DNA from: Diaminobutyricibacter sp. McL0608
GTDB taxonomy: Bacteria > Actinomycetota > Actinomycetes > Actinomycetales > Microbacteriaceae
NCBI RefSeq assembly: GCF_039613825.1
Contig: NZ_CP154826.1
Span: forward strand, 2,728,001 to 2,792,000
Reading direction: 5' to 3'
Length of the DNA stretch: 64,000 bases
The translations under genes were made by a program, and so were the position numbers. Below, piece by piece: positions 32,130 through 41,184 of this stretch (position 1 is its first letter; every line of letters starts with the position of its first letter). The notes beneath the pieces were generated by a model. It had not been told where the DNA came from, did no database searches, and saw nothing but the letters and a program-made list of their open reading frames with translations.

Positions 32130-33761
32130 ATGACCTTCCCACCGGCTTCCGACCTCGACCGGCTCGCCGCCGCCGTCGAGGCGCTGCGCGCACTCGAGGC
32201 GAGTGCGGGTGCCGAGGCGGATGGCGGGGTCTGTGCGGATGCTCGTGCGGGGATGGATGCGCTGGGCCTGACCAATACACAGAAGCTCGTGCGGTCGTTG
32301 GCTGTCCTGGGTGCGGTGCGGGCGGCGGTGGATGCGGTGGCCCTGCACCGGATTGCCGCGCTCGAACGGGAGCGTTCGTTCGATCCGGAGGCGGATCCGG
32401 TGCAGGCGGCCGGGCATCCGAATGTCGAGTCGTTGCTGGCCGAACTGTGGAAGACACCACTGCCCGCTGCCCGGCAGTTATGTGGAGTAGCCCGGGCGAC
32501 AGCGCCTCGGCACTCCTTGCAGGGTGACGAGCTGCCTGCGGAGTTCCCAGACCTTGCGAAGGCGCTGCTCGGCAATGGTGCTGGCTCGGAGCACGGAGGT
32601 GAGCCGGTCAACGCCGGCAGCGACACCGCTGACGCGGACCCGGGCGACGACGCCGGCGACCCTGCGGGTGCTGCTGCCAGGGTTGTGCGGTCGTGGATGT
32701 CGGTCGCGCAGGCGGGCGTGATCATCCGGGAACTGGGGAAGACCGGTCCCGGCTGCGGCCTGGACGAGCGGGCGATGGGCGAACGGGCTCTGATCGAGCA
32801 TGCGCCCGGGTTGACGGTGGAGCAGCTGCGCAAACTGGCCGTCCAGGTGCGTGAGCGGCTCGATCAGGACGGCACCGAACCCCGCGAACAGATGCAGCGC
32901 CGCCGCCGGTCGTTGACGATCACCACCACCCGCGACGGGATGACCCACATCAACTGGTACCTCGACGCCGAGTCTGCCGGGCATGTGCTTCCACAGCTCA
33001 CCGCCTACGTCAGCCAGGACTACCGGGCCAGTCGCGATAAACCCGGGTCCGGTGTCAGCCCGACATCGTCAGACGCTGGCCCGGCCGGCGGGGTCCGGTT
33101 TCAACTCACCGACACGACCGAAACCGACGTGAACAACCCCGACTCCGACGGCACGAGAGCAGAGGCGGTGATGCCGGAGTCGCGCACTCTCGCACAGCTG
33201 CGGTCGGATGGGGCGGTCGACGCCTTCCGCCACCTGGCCGGCTGCAGCACCCCCGGGTCACGGCCGCCGGTGACGATGATCGTGCGGGTCGGGTTGAATG
33301 ACCTGCGCAGCGGGGACGGCACCGCCGAGATCGACGAGGTCCCCACCCCGGTCAGTGCCGGCACCGCCCGTCGGCTCGCCGCCGACGCGAACGTGATCCC
33401 GATGGTCCTCGGCGGGAACAGTGAAGTCCTCGACCTGGGCCGGAAACAACGGCTGTTCAGCCCCGCCCAGAAGCACGCTCTCGCCGAACGCGACGACGGC
33501 TGCGCCTGGACCGGCTGCCCCCACCCACCCTCCTACGCGCAAGCGCACCACATCCGCTGGTGGGACCGCGATACCGGCCCGACCGACCTGGACAACGGGA
33601 TCCTGTTGTGTTCCCAGCATCATCATCGGGTGCACGACGACGGCTGGGACATTCACATCCGGGACAACACCCCGTGGTTCACCCCACCGGCCCACCACGA
33701 CCCAACCCGCACACCCCGACCCGGCGGACGCATCCGCTTACCTGAATCGGCACCACCGTGA
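32130..33761 (+). CDS. DUF222/HNH endonuclease domain protein (13E12-repeat family)
   Basis: A 543-residue protein. The helical DUF222 domain (about 5-400) is broken by variable linkers rich in Asp/Gly/Ser. A C-terminal HNH nuclease follows: CAWTGCPHPPSYAQAHHI (zinc Cys and catalytic His-His), WWDRDTGPTDLDNGILLC and HHHRVHDDGWDI. These genes occur in many copies in actinobacterial genomes and behave like selfish or defence-linked nucleases; their biological role is not established. The start has no strong ribosome site. The tail is Pro-rich. A broken glycosidase-like fragment lies immediately downstream. Confidence 0.9.
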   Translation: MTFPPASDLDRLAAAVEALRALEASAGAEADGGVCADARAGMDALGLTNTQKLVRSLAVLGAVRAAVDAVALHRIAALERERSFDPEADPVQAAGHPNVESLLAELWKTPLPAARQLCGVARATAPRHSLQGDELPAEFPDLAKALLGNGAGSEHGGEPVNAGSDTADADPGDDAGDPAGAAARVVRSWMSVAQAGVIIRELGKTGPGCGLDERAMGERALIEHAPGLTVEQLRKLAVQVRERLDQDGTEPREQMQRRRRSLTITTTRDGMTHINWYLDAESAGHVLPQLTAYVSQDYRASRDKPGSGVSPTSSDAGPAGGVRFQLTDTTETDVNNPDSDGTRAEAVMPESRTLAQLRSDGAVDAFRHLAGCSTPGSRPPVTMIVRVGLNDLRSGDGTAEIDEVPTPVSAGTARRLAADANVIPMVLGGNSEVLDLGRKQRLFSPAQKHALAERDDGCAWTGCPHPPSYAQAHHIRWWDRDTGPTDLDNGILLCSQHHHRVHDDGWDIHIRDNTPWFTPPAHHDPTRTPRPGGRIRLPESAPP

Positions 33762-33839
33762 CCCAGATGTCAACGAACTCGAACGCCGGCACAAACACCA
33801 ACACGAACATCGAAATCGACGAGCACACGGGAACCGAAA

Positions 33840-34430
33840 CGGCTCGGGTTCGTGCGCGGCCGATACGCCCTGGCCCGCAAGTGATCGAGCACACTCATGC
33901 CACGAACCGATTCGTCGAGCACGGCCAGGTCACCCGTGACGGCTGCATACGACTCGACGATCCCGAACAGGACATGATCGTTGGCGGCGTAAGGGTTCCC
34001 CACCGGCAGCAGCTTGAAGGTGTCGAACGAGTGCGAAGCCTCGTACGGCTGCGCGTGCGCGGCGAGAATCCAGGCCCGCAGACCGACCGGTTCGAGCATG
34101 GCCGCGGTGCGCGCCCACTCCGACTGGTCCCCGTAGTACGTGGCGGTGGCTCCAGGCCGGGGGCCTCCCGTCAAGAAGACGGGACCGATCGAGCTCACCT
34201 TCGAATTCCGCAGGTACAACGCAAGCAGGGCACCGAGGTAGTACGCATGTGCGAGTTCGGCATCGGAGGTGACCAGGACCGGCAGATGCCCCGAGAAGCT
34301 GGCATTCCCGGGAGTGAACGCATCCACCCAGAGAGAGCGCCACCGGTCGGCGACGCCGGCGAGGCGTTCGACGAAAGCTGAGGGGGTGCGACGCACCGAG
34401 ATTGGCCCCTTTGCGCATTCCGCCTCCTGA
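33840..34430 (-). pseudogene. Decayed fragment of a six-hairpin glycosidase-like gene
   Basis: On the minus strand one frame encodes recognisable protein only in its middle: SDAELAHAYYLGALLALYL, VFLTGGPRPGATATYYG, DQSEWARTAAMLEPVGLRAW, HSFDTFKLLPVGNPYAANDH and an AVTGDLAVLDE repeat-like helix pair. This is typical of an internal piece of large (alpha/alpha)6 glycoside hydrolases. It lacks a plausible start or signal, runs out into low-complexity sequence near 33840 behind the HNH gene, and is under 200 residues where such enzymes have 700 or more. The family assignment is by impression only. Confidence 0.5.
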
Positions 34431-34466
34431 TGCATCACCCGTGGTTGATCCATCGCATGGGAATAC

Positions 34467-35438
34467 TCAGCCGAAGGACTCCAGCAGGTCGTTCGACGGA
34501 ACGAAGAACGTCGTGCCCGTGGCAGCGGTCGAGAAGTCGAGGATGCGGTCATACGATCCGAGCGGATCGCCCATGAACATCCGCCGCAGCATCTGTTCGA
34601 TCACCCACAGGTCCCGCGAATAGCCGATGAAGTAGGTGCCGAACTCGCCGCTCCCCGGCCTGCCGAACGGCATGTTGTCACGCAGGATGTCGTGCTCGAC
34701 CCCGTTGGCGTCTGTGATGGTCGTGAGCGTCTTGTGCGAGGGCCGCTTCTCGGTGTCTCCGTCGAGTTCGACGTTGTCGGACTTCGTGCGCCCGATGATC
34801 CGCTCCTGGTCCTCCGTCGAGAGCCTGTCCCAGGCGCCCAGGTCATGAAGGTATTTCTGCACCACGACGTAACTTCCCCCGACGAACTCGGGATCCTCGT
34901 CGCCGATCAGTGACGACATCCACATCGAGTCGCCGGTCGGGTTCTCGGTGCCGTCGACGAAGCCCAGCAGGTCGCGCGAGTCGAAGTAGCGGAAGCCGCT
35001 CACCTCGTCGACGACGGTGACGGCAGCGCCGAAGGCCTCCAGCAGCAGTCGTTCGAGCTCGAAGCAGAGGTCGCTGCGCTCGCTCCGGATGTGGAACAGC
35101 ACGTCCCCCGGTGTCGAGACGGCGATGTGGCGGGAGCCGTCTTCGCGTTCGGCACCGATGATGCGCGGAAAGACGTGCAACTGCGCCGGACGCGACGACT
35201 GCCCGAACCGATCCCAGGCCTCACGCCCGATTCCGACATTGCACGACAGGTGGGCGTTCAGGTCACGGAAGCCGACTGCGCGAACGAGCGCGCCCATGTC
35301 GGCGATCACCGAACGGGCTGTCGCCAGTGCCTCGGCCGATTCGCCGATGCTGACCACGAGGAAGATGGCGGATGCGGAGAGCGGCGCGTTGACGCTCTGC
35401 GGCTCGATCGGTACGCGGTTCCAGCTTCCGTCTGACAT
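34467..35438 (-). CDS. Dye-decolourising (DyP-type) heme peroxidase
   Basis: A 323-residue DyP. The hallmark GFVDGTENP (GXXDG, catalytic Asp, about 160) is followed by GGSYVVVQKYLHDLGAWDRL, the IIGRTKSDNVEL segment, SHKTLTTITDANG (proximal-His region about 233) and IGYSRDLWVIEQML. No Tat signal is seen, so it is cytoplasmic or encapsulated; no encapsulin gene is in the window. It oxidises dyes or heme-like compounds with H2O2. A GGAGGA ribosome site precedes ATG 35438. Confidence 0.95.
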   Translation of the reverse strand: MSDGSWNRVPIEPQSVNAPLSASAIFLVVSIGESAEALATARSVIADMGALVRAVGFRDLNAHLSCNVGIGREAWDRFGQSSRPAQLHVFPRIIGAEREDGSRHIAVSTPGDVLFHIRSERSDLCFELERLLLEAFGAAVTVVDEVSGFRYFDSRDLLGFVDGTENPTGDSMWMSSLIGDEDPEFVGGSYVVVQKYLHDLGAWDRLSTEDQERIIGRTKSDNVELDGDTEKRPSHKTLTTITDANGVEHDILRDNMPFGRPGSGEFGTYFIGYSRDLWVIEQMLRRMFMGDPLGSYDRILDFSTAATGTTFFVPSNDLLESFG

Positions 35439-35447
35439 CCGGTCCTC

Positions 35448-35526
35448 CCCTGTCGCGATCAGGCCCTTTCGCGAACGAGCCCTGTCGTGAACGAGCCCGT
35501 AGCTCTCAGGCCCTGTCGCGTTCAGA
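35448..35526 (+). repeat. Tandem repeat of about five 16-base units
   Basis: Consecutive units begin at 35448, 35464, 35480, 35496 (15 bases) and 35511: CCCTGTCGCGATCAGG, CCCTTTCGCGAACGAG, CCCTGTCGTGAACGAG, CCCGTAGCTCTCAGG and CCCTGTCGCGTTCAGA. They fill the gap between the gamma-glutamyltranspeptidase stop and the DyP start, within the DyP promoter region. Confidence 0.6.
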
Positions 35527-35558
35527 GTAGCCGTCGCGTGCCACGGTTGGACAGAGTT

Positions 35559-37370
35559 TCAGCGCCCGACGGCGTAACCCTGCATTCCGCGCGGATTCGC
35601 AGCAGCCCGAACGATTCCGTCCGACCACGAGACGGCCGAAAGCCTGCCGAGCGACCAGGGGCCCGCCACGTCGATACGGTGCCCGAGACGGCGGAGTTCC
35701 TCGATGACCTCGTCGCCGAGACGGTCCTCGACGACGAGGCCCGCGGGCTCCCAGTCACGCGGCCAGAACGAGCTCACCAGCGAGGTGGTGTGGAAGCTGG
35801 GCGCATCGATCGCCGCCTGCAGGCTGTAGCCGCCGACGACGAGTCGGATCAAGAAGGGCAGCTGCCACTGCTCCTGCTGGTCGCCGCCCGGCGAGCCGAA
35901 CGCGGCGTAAGGCCGTCCCTCCTGCACGAGCACTGTCGGCGTCAGGGTGGTGCGCGGCCGCAGACCCGGGGTGAGCGTTGTCGGGAGTCCGAGTTCGAGC
36001 CGGGTCATCTGCAGGCGGGTTCCGAGCGCGAACCCGACGGACGGGATGTACGGAGAGGACTGCAGCCAGCCGCCCGACGGGGTCGCCGCGACCAGGTTGC
36101 CCCACCGATCGACGACGTCGATGTGGCAGGTGTCGCCACGCGCTTCGCCGCGGACGCCGAGGGTCGGTTCGCCGGATGCTGCGGCAGCGACCGGCGCTTC
36201 GGTCGCCTCGACCGGTGCTGATCCGACCACGGGATGATCGCCGAGCGACCGATCGCCGTAGCCCGGGACGGAACCCGGCCGCAGCTCGGTCGAGGCGGCG
36301 CTGTCGATCAGCGCACGGCGTTCGGCCGCGTACTCTGCGGAGAGCAGGTGGTCGATCGGCACATCCACGCCGTCGCCGTAGTAGGCGTCGCGGTCGGCGA
36401 ACGCGAGCTTCTGCGCTTCCACGATCCGGTGGATGCCGGCAGCCGTCGATGGGTCGAGCTCGTCATCACCGAAGCCGTCGAGGATGGCGAGCGCCTGGAG
36501 GAACGCCGGCCCCTGCGACCAGGCTCCCGCTTTCAGCACCGTCCGCCCGCGGAACGGTGCGGAGATCGGTTCTTCCCAGGTCGCGCGGAACCCGGCGAAG
36601 TCGGCGGCGGCGATCACGCCGGCGTGGCGCTCACCGGACGAGTCGAGCGCAGGGCCGGCGACGAACTCTTCGACCTTCTCGGCGACGGCTGCACCCGCCC
36701 AGGCTGCGCGCGCGCTGTCGATCCGTTCCTCACGTGTGCCGGCATCGCGACCCGCGTCGATCAGGAGCTCCAGGGTGTGCGCCCAGGCCCCATTGCGCAC
36801 GATGGATCCCGGCGCCGGTGCGACGCCATCGGCGAGCCACTGCTCGGCAGAGGTCGGCCATTCCGTGCGGAACAGTTCCGCAACGGCGCCGATCGTCTTC
36901 ACGACACCCGGGGCGACCGGATGCCCGTCGCGGGCGTAGCCGATCGCGTACTCCCACACATCCGCCAGCTCCCACGTGCCGCGGTCTCGGAGCAGCAGCA
37001 GCCAGGCGTCGACCGCGCCCGGAACCGCCGCGGCGAGGAAGCCGGACCCCGGAACGAGCCCGAGCCCGAGCTCCCGGTAGGCGGCCGCGGATGCGCCCGC
37101 CGGCGCCGGCCCCTGCCCCATGAGCACCTGCGGCTCTTCGCCGCTCGGTGCGACGATCGCGACCAGATCGCCACCCGGGCCGTTCAGGTGCGGCTCCACC
37201 ACGTGAAGCACGAAGGCACCCGCGACTGCGGCGTCGAACGCGTTGCCGCCACGCTCCAGCACAGCTTGCGCACTCTGACTGGCCAGCCAGTGGGTCGATG
37301 CGGCCATACCGAAAGTGCCCGCAAGGGTGGGTCGCGTCGTGAACGCATCCGGCTGGGTGAAGGGGGCCAT
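35559..37370 (-). CDS. Gamma-glutamyltranspeptidase-family protein
   Basis: A 603-residue Ntn-hydrolase precursor. It has MAASTHWLASQSAQAVLERGGNAFDAAV and HLNGPGGD near the start, and the autocleavage/nucleophile Thr in GDTCHIDVVD (about 412), which would yield large and small subunits. GGWLQSSPYIP and a final FGSPGGDQQEQWQLP follow. No signal peptide is seen, so it is probably cytoplasmic. It may act on gamma-glutamyl amides or, as in related acylases, other amides. ATG 37370 has AAGGA at seven bases; two upstream in-frame starts are rejected for lack of one. Confidence 0.9.
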   Translation of the reverse strand: MAPFTQPDAFTTRPTLAGTFGMAASTHWLASQSAQAVLERGGNAFDAAVAGAFVLHVVEPHLNGPGGDLVAIVAPSGEEPQVLMGQGPAPAGASAAAYRELGLGLVPGSGFLAAAVPGAVDAWLLLLRDRGTWELADVWEYAIGYARDGHPVAPGVVKTIGAVAELFRTEWPTSAEQWLADGVAPAPGSIVRNGAWAHTLELLIDAGRDAGTREERIDSARAAWAGAAVAEKVEEFVAGPALDSSGERHAGVIAAADFAGFRATWEEPISAPFRGRTVLKAGAWSQGPAFLQALAILDGFGDDELDPSTAAGIHRIVEAQKLAFADRDAYYGDGVDVPIDHLLSAEYAAERRALIDSAASTELRPGSVPGYGDRSLGDHPVVGSAPVEATEAPVAAAASGEPTLGVRGEARGDTCHIDVVDRWGNLVAATPSGGWLQSSPYIPSVGFALGTRLQMTRLELGLPTTLTPGLRPRTTLTPTVLVQEGRPYAAFGSPGGDQQEQWQLPFLIRLVVGGYSLQAAIDAPSFHTTSLVSSFWPRDWEPAGLVVEDRLGDEVIEELRRLGHRIDVAGPWSLGRLSAVSWSDGIVRAAANPRGMQGYAVGR

Positions 37371-37504
37371 CGATGATCCTTTCGCAGATGCTTCACGCAG
37401 CTGAAGCATTGGCTCGTCTACCTCCACCGTATAGAGTGACGCACGAATCCCGGGACCGCACGGTGAGGTGCGCCTCCCGAATCGATGCGGCGAAGGGGGT
37501 TCGC

Positions 37505-38422
37505 ATGACCGGCATCCGACTGAGCGACGGTTCCACGATCGAGGCGGTCATCGAGGGGGCCGGACCGGCCGTCCTGTTGCCCGTCGATCCGATACCCGTC
37601 ACCGGCGACCGCGCCGCCGAACTCCGCAAGTGGGGCGTCGATCCGGCTCTCGGGCGACGACTCGTCGACGGACTGAGCGACCGCTTCCGCGTGGTGGCGT
37701 TCGACTATGAAGGCCACCTGGCCGAGCATCCGAAACCCGACAGCCTCACTCCGGGAAACGTCGCCTTCGATCTCCTCACCGTCGCGGATGCGGCGGGAAC
37801 CGATCGTTTCGCTTACTACGGCTATTCGTGGCTCGCGCTCGCTGGGCTCCAGCTCGCCCTTCGCACCGACCGCCTCTCGGCGCTCGTGATGGGCGGCTAC
37901 CCGCCGCTCGACGGACCGTACGAGGAGATGCTCGCGGTGACCGAGGCCGGACACGACCAGGCGATCGCAGCAGCCGAGCGCAGAGAAGCGGCAGCCGCGG
38001 CCGACGCGCCCGAGCCCGAGCCCGCACCCACTCCCGCACCCGGCACCGGCTCGCCCGACTCCCCCGACTTCGACCCCGCCGATTTCGACTGGACATCCGT
38101 CGAGATCACGCTCACCGAGGAGCAGACACGCCAATACCTCACGCTCTACCGTGAGCTGCAGGGATTCGACGACCGGTCGATCCAGGACCGCCTGACCATC
38201 CCGCGTCTCTGTTTCGCCGGCTCCGCAGACACGATCGACTACGACGGGAGTTGGGGAGGCGTGACGGTCGACCTCGCCGGCCCCCTCGTGCGCGAACGGG
38301 ACACGCTCCAGAGGCTCGGCTGGCAGGTGCACGTGCTCGAGGGGCTCGACCACACGAGTGCGATGCAGCCGGATGCGGTGCTCCCGATCATCCGTCCGTG
38401 GCTGTCGGAGAACCTGCTCTGA
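37505..38422 (+). CDS. Alpha/beta hydrolase with acidic Pro-rich insertion
   Basis: A 305-residue alpha/beta-hydrolase fold. The nucleophile elbow is YYGYSWLALAGLQLAL (Ser about 105). A late Asp is in LCFAGSADTIDYDG, and the His is in LEGLDHTSAM (about 284). Between core and lid, about residues 168-195, lies a Pro/Glu then Asp-rich stretch (PEPEPAPTPAPGTG, DFDPADFDW), an unusual flexible insertion. AAGGGGG precedes ATG 37505; earlier in-frame starts overlap the divergent gene. Substrate unknown. It lies just upstream of the DGPF/sigma pair but ends before their promoter. Confidence 0.8.
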   Translation: MTGIRLSDGSTIEAVIEGAGPAVLLPVDPIPVTGDRAAELRKWGVDPALGRRLVDGLSDRFRVVAFDYEGHLAEHPKPDSLTPGNVAFDLLTVADAAGTDRFAYYGYSWLALAGLQLALRTDRLSALVMGGYPPLDGPYEEMLAVTEAGHDQAIAAAERREAAAAADAPEPEPAPTPAPGTGSPDSPDFDPADFDWTSVEITLTEEQTRQYLTLYRELQGFDDRSIQDRLTIPRLCFAGSADTIDYDGSWGGVTVDLAGPLVRERDTLQRLGWQVHVLEGLDHTSAMQPDAVLPIIRPWLSENLL

Positions 38423-38438
38423 CCCGGCTACGCCCGGA

Positions 38439-38465
38439 TGTCGAGAAACCAGTCCCGGCTCCGAC
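38439..38465 (+). promoter_or_regulatory. Predicted ECF42-type promoter of the DGPF-sigma operon
   Basis: TGTCGA (38439-38444), 17 bases, CGAC (38462-38465). This equals the promoter motif I recall for ECF42 sigma factors (TGTCGA at -35, CGA at -10) and lies 46 bases before the DGPF start, implying that the sigma factor drives its own operon. Confidence 0.6.
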
Positions 38466-38510
38466 TCCCCTGAGAAGCGCCCACCGGGCGCACCGATCCC
38501 TGGAGGAACC

Positions 38511-38870
38511 ATGAAGTACATGATCATGATGTTCGGCAGCGCCGAGTCGATGATGGAGACGCGGACACCGGAGTGGGTGCGCGAGATGATCGGCGCCATG
38601 ATCCAGCTCGACAAAGACCTGGAGAACGCAGGCGAGCTCGTGTACAACGAGGGCCTCGCCGACCCCGGCACAGCGAAGACCGTCCGGTTCGTCGACGGTG
38701 CGGTCACCGCGACGGACGGCCCGTTCGCCGAGGCGAAAGAGTCTGTGATCGGGTTCTGGATCGTCGACGTCGAAAGCGAGGCGCGCCTGCTCGAGATCGC
38801 CGAAGGCATCGTGAAATGGTCGGACGTCGTCGAAGTGCGTCCCATCCCGGGCGGGCCGCCGGAAGTGTGA
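38511..38870 (+). CDS. DGPF/YCII-family protein, ECF42 partner
   Basis: A 119-residue dimeric ferredoxin-like protein of the YCII superfamily. YMIMMFGSAES starts the fold, and the name-giving motif appears as TDGPFAEAKESVIGFWIVD (about 65-83). DGPF genes regularly sit beside ECF42 sigma factors and are thought to be their regulated partners; no enzymatic activity is established. A GGAGGAA site precedes ATG 38511. The stop overlaps the sigma start by four bases (GTGA). Confidence 0.92.
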   Translation: MKYMIMMFGSAESMMETRTPEWVREMIGAMIQLDKDLENAGELVYNEGLADPGTAKTVRFVDGAVTATDGPFAEAKESVIGFWIVDVESEARLLEIAEGIVKWSDVVEVRPIPGGPPEV

Positions 38871-40105
38871 CCCGCCGGACCGAGACGGTGCGATTCGAGG
38901 AGGCGCTGCGCGACGCCGCGCCATATGCGCTCGGCACGCTGGTACGCCGGTACGGACAGTTCGACGCGTGCGAGGATGCCGTCCAGGAGGCGCTCATCGC
39001 CGCGGCGTCCAGCTGGCCGGCGGACGGCATCCCGGACAGCCCGCGGGCCTGGCTGACGACCGTCGCCGACCGCAGGCTCACCGACGCGTGGCGCAGCGAG
39101 AGCGCGCGACGGCGGCGGGAACTGGCGGTGATCGAGGCCGAACCGCCAGGTGAGGCCGCGGTGAGCGACGACGACGACACACTGCGCCTGATCTTCCTCT
39201 GCTGCCACCCGTCGCTTTCTGCACCGTCGCAGCTCGCGCTGACCCTGCGGGCGGTCGGCGGCCTGACGACAGCCGAGATCGCGAGCGCGTTCCTCGTGCC
39301 GGAGGCGACGATGGCGCAACGGATCAGTCGCGCCAAGCAGAGCATCCGTGCCGCGGGCGCCCGCTTCGTGCTTCCCGACGACGAAGACAGGTCGGACCGG
39401 CTCGCCGTCGTGCTCCAGGTGCTCTACCTCATCTTCAACGAAGGGTATGCGGCGCGCTCCGGCGATTCCCTGCAGCGTTCGGACCTCACGAGCGAGGCGA
39501 TCCGGATCACACGGATGCTGCACCGGCTTCAACCCGACGAGGGCGAAGTCGGTGGCCTGCTGGCGCTGATGCTGCTGACGGATGCGCGGAGCGCGGCACG
39601 CGAGACCGAAGATGGTCGGCTGGTCCCGCTGGCGGAGCAGCGGCGGGAGCTGTGGGATCGCGCCGCCATCGCTGAAGGGGTGGCGCTGCTGACCCGTACT
39701 CTGGGGCGCGGAGTCGTCGGACCGTACCAGCTGCAGGCGGCGATCGCGGCAGTTCACGATGAGGCCCCGAATGATGACGAGACCGACTGGCGGCAGATCC
39801 TCGCGCTCTATGACGTGGTCGAGCGCGTCGCACCCTCGCCCGTCGTCACCCTGAATCGCGCGGTGGCGCTGGCGCGTGTCAGCGGACCCCGTGCGGGCCT
39901 CGCACTGCTCGGAACGCTCGACGGGGATGAACGACTCGCCACCAGCCATCGGCTCGATGCCGTGCGCGCGCACCTCCTCGAACGCGCGGGCGACCTGCCC
40001 GCGGCCGCCGACGCGTATGGCAGGGCCGCCCGAGCCGCCCTCAACCGGCAGGAGCGCGACTATCTCCGCACGCAGGCGGCGCGAATCGCGTCGGCGCTCG
40101 CCTGA
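38867..40105 (+). CDS. ECF42-type RNA polymerase sigma factor with long C-terminal extension
   Basis: A 412-residue sigma factor. Region 2 (YALGTLVRRYGQFDACEDAVQEALIAA...WPADGIPDSPRAWL) and region 4 (LALTLRAVGGLTTAEIASAFLVPEATMAQRISRAK) occupy the first half. The second half is the helical TPR-like extension of the ECF42 group (LYLIFNEGYAA, LQAAIAAVHDEAP, LNRAVALARVSGP), which is needed for activity in studied members. It has no anti-sigma gene beside it. GTG 38867 overlaps the DGPF stop; the apparent earlier start lies inside that gene. A matching promoter at 38439 predicts autoregulation. Confidence 0.9.
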   Translation: MTRRTETVRFEEALRDAAPYALGTLVRRYGQFDACEDAVQEALIAAASSWPADGIPDSPRAWLTTVADRRLTDAWRSESARRRRELAVIEAEPPGEAAVSDDDDTLRLIFLCCHPSLSAPSQLALTLRAVGGLTTAEIASAFLVPEATMAQRISRAKQSIRAAGARFVLPDDEDRSDRLAVVLQVLYLIFNEGYAARSGDSLQRSDLTSEAIRITRMLHRLQPDEGEVGGLLALMLLTDARSAARETEDGRLVPLAEQRRELWDRAAIAEGVALLTRTLGRGVVGPYQLQAAIAAVHDEAPNDDETDWRQILALYDVVERVAPSPVVTLNRAVALARVSGPRAGLALLGTLDGDERLATSHRLDAVRAHLLERAGDLPAAADAYGRAARAALNRQERDYLRTQAARIASALA

Positions 40106-40252
40106 GTAGCCGATCGCTACCGAAGCCGGTCGCTTCGGGCCGGCATTCGCGACATTTGAGGACATCGGCGGCCACGCCACAGCCGACTCAAAGGTACGGA
40201 CCCCTAGCATCGAGATCGTACGTGTCGAGAAGCGTCGATGGGATGAATCCGG

Positions 40253-41170
40253 ATGGCAACAGGCAAGGGCGCGAACGGTCCGACGAAACGTGACCGTCGC
40301 GAGGAGGCCCGCGAGCACGCGCGCCTGATGCGCGAAGAGGCTCGCAAGCGCGCCCAGCGTCGCAAATGGTGGCTCCAGGGCTCGATCGTTTTCGTCGTCA
40401 TCGCGATCCTCGCCGTCGTCGGCCTCTTCGTCTACAACGGTGTCTCCGCGTCGGCGAACGTCGCCAACCCGAAGAACATGGTGAGCAACGGCATCCTGCT
40501 CACCAGCACGACCAAAGCGGTCTCGACGCCCGCCATCGCCAAGGGAGAGCCGCCGACGCCGACGACGCAGTCCAACGCGGCCGGCAAGGCGAACATCACG
40601 ATGTACGTCGACTACCAGTGCCCATACTGCAACCAGTTCGAGACGGCGAACGCGACCCAGATCGGCCAGTGGCTCAACGGCGGCATCGCGACGGTGGAGA
40701 TCCACCCGATCGCCATCCTCGACGCCTCCTCGAGTGGCACCAAGTACTCGACGCGTGCGGCGAACGCGGCGGCCTGTGTCGCCAACTACGACCCGAACAA
40801 GTTCTACGCCGTGAACAGCGCCCTGTTCGCGAATCAGCCGGCCGAAGGCGGTACCGGGCTCACGGATTCGAAGATCCTGTCCGTGCTGAAGGGCGCAGGC
40901 GCGAGTTCCTCTGCGATCACCAAGTGCGTGAACAATCAGACGTTCAAGGACTGGGTGTCGTCGGCGACCACGCGTGTGCTCACGAAGCCGCTGCCCAACT
41001 CCACGATGGCGAAGCTCACCGGCACGCCGACCGTGATCGTCAACGGCCAGCAGTACACGGGTTCGCTGAGCGACGCGAACGCGTTCCTGCAGTTCGTCGG
41101 CTCCGCAGTGCAGGCCGCCTCGTCGACTTCGTCGCCGACGCCCACGCCGACTCCGACGCCCTCGAAGTAG
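40253..41170 (+). CDS. Membrane-anchored DsbA-like thioredoxin
   Basis: A 305-residue protein. A very basic cytoplasmic N-terminus is followed by one membrane helix (WLQGSIVFVVIAILAVVGLFV, about 40-60, split here as 20 residues plus flank). An extracytoplasmic DsbA/thioredoxin domain comes next, with YVDYQCPYCNQFE (CPYC about 122-125), cis-Pro in TGTPTVIVNGQ, and a Thr/Pro tail (SPTPTPTPTPSK). It should form or isomerise disulfides in exported proteins, as actinobacterial DsbA-like proteins do. A short leader with GGGATGA precedes ATG 40253. Confidence 0.9.
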   Translation: MATGKGANGPTKRDRREEAREHARLMREEARKRAQRRKWWLQGSIVFVVIAILAVVGLFVYNGVSASANVANPKNMVSNGILLTSTTKAVSTPAIAKGEPPTPTTQSNAAGKANITMYVDYQCPYCNQFETANATQIGQWLNGGIATVEIHPIAILDASSSGTKYSTRAANAAACVANYDPNKFYAVNSALFANQPAEGGTGLTDSKILSVLKGAGASSSAITKCVNNQTFKDWVSSATTRVLTKPLPNSTMAKLTGTPTVIVNGQQYTGSLSDANAFLQFVGSAVQAASSTSSPTPTPTPTPSK

Positions 41171-41184
41171 TCTCCTGCCTTCGC

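Noticed and set aside
32030-32130. Replication origin near the HNH gene
   Set aside because: Only one DnaA box, and no dnaA, dnaN or cluster of boxes nearby.
40223-40252. Second ECF42-like promoter before the DsbA-like gene (TGTCGA at 40223-40228)
   Set aside because: No CGA stands at the required 16-18 base distance.
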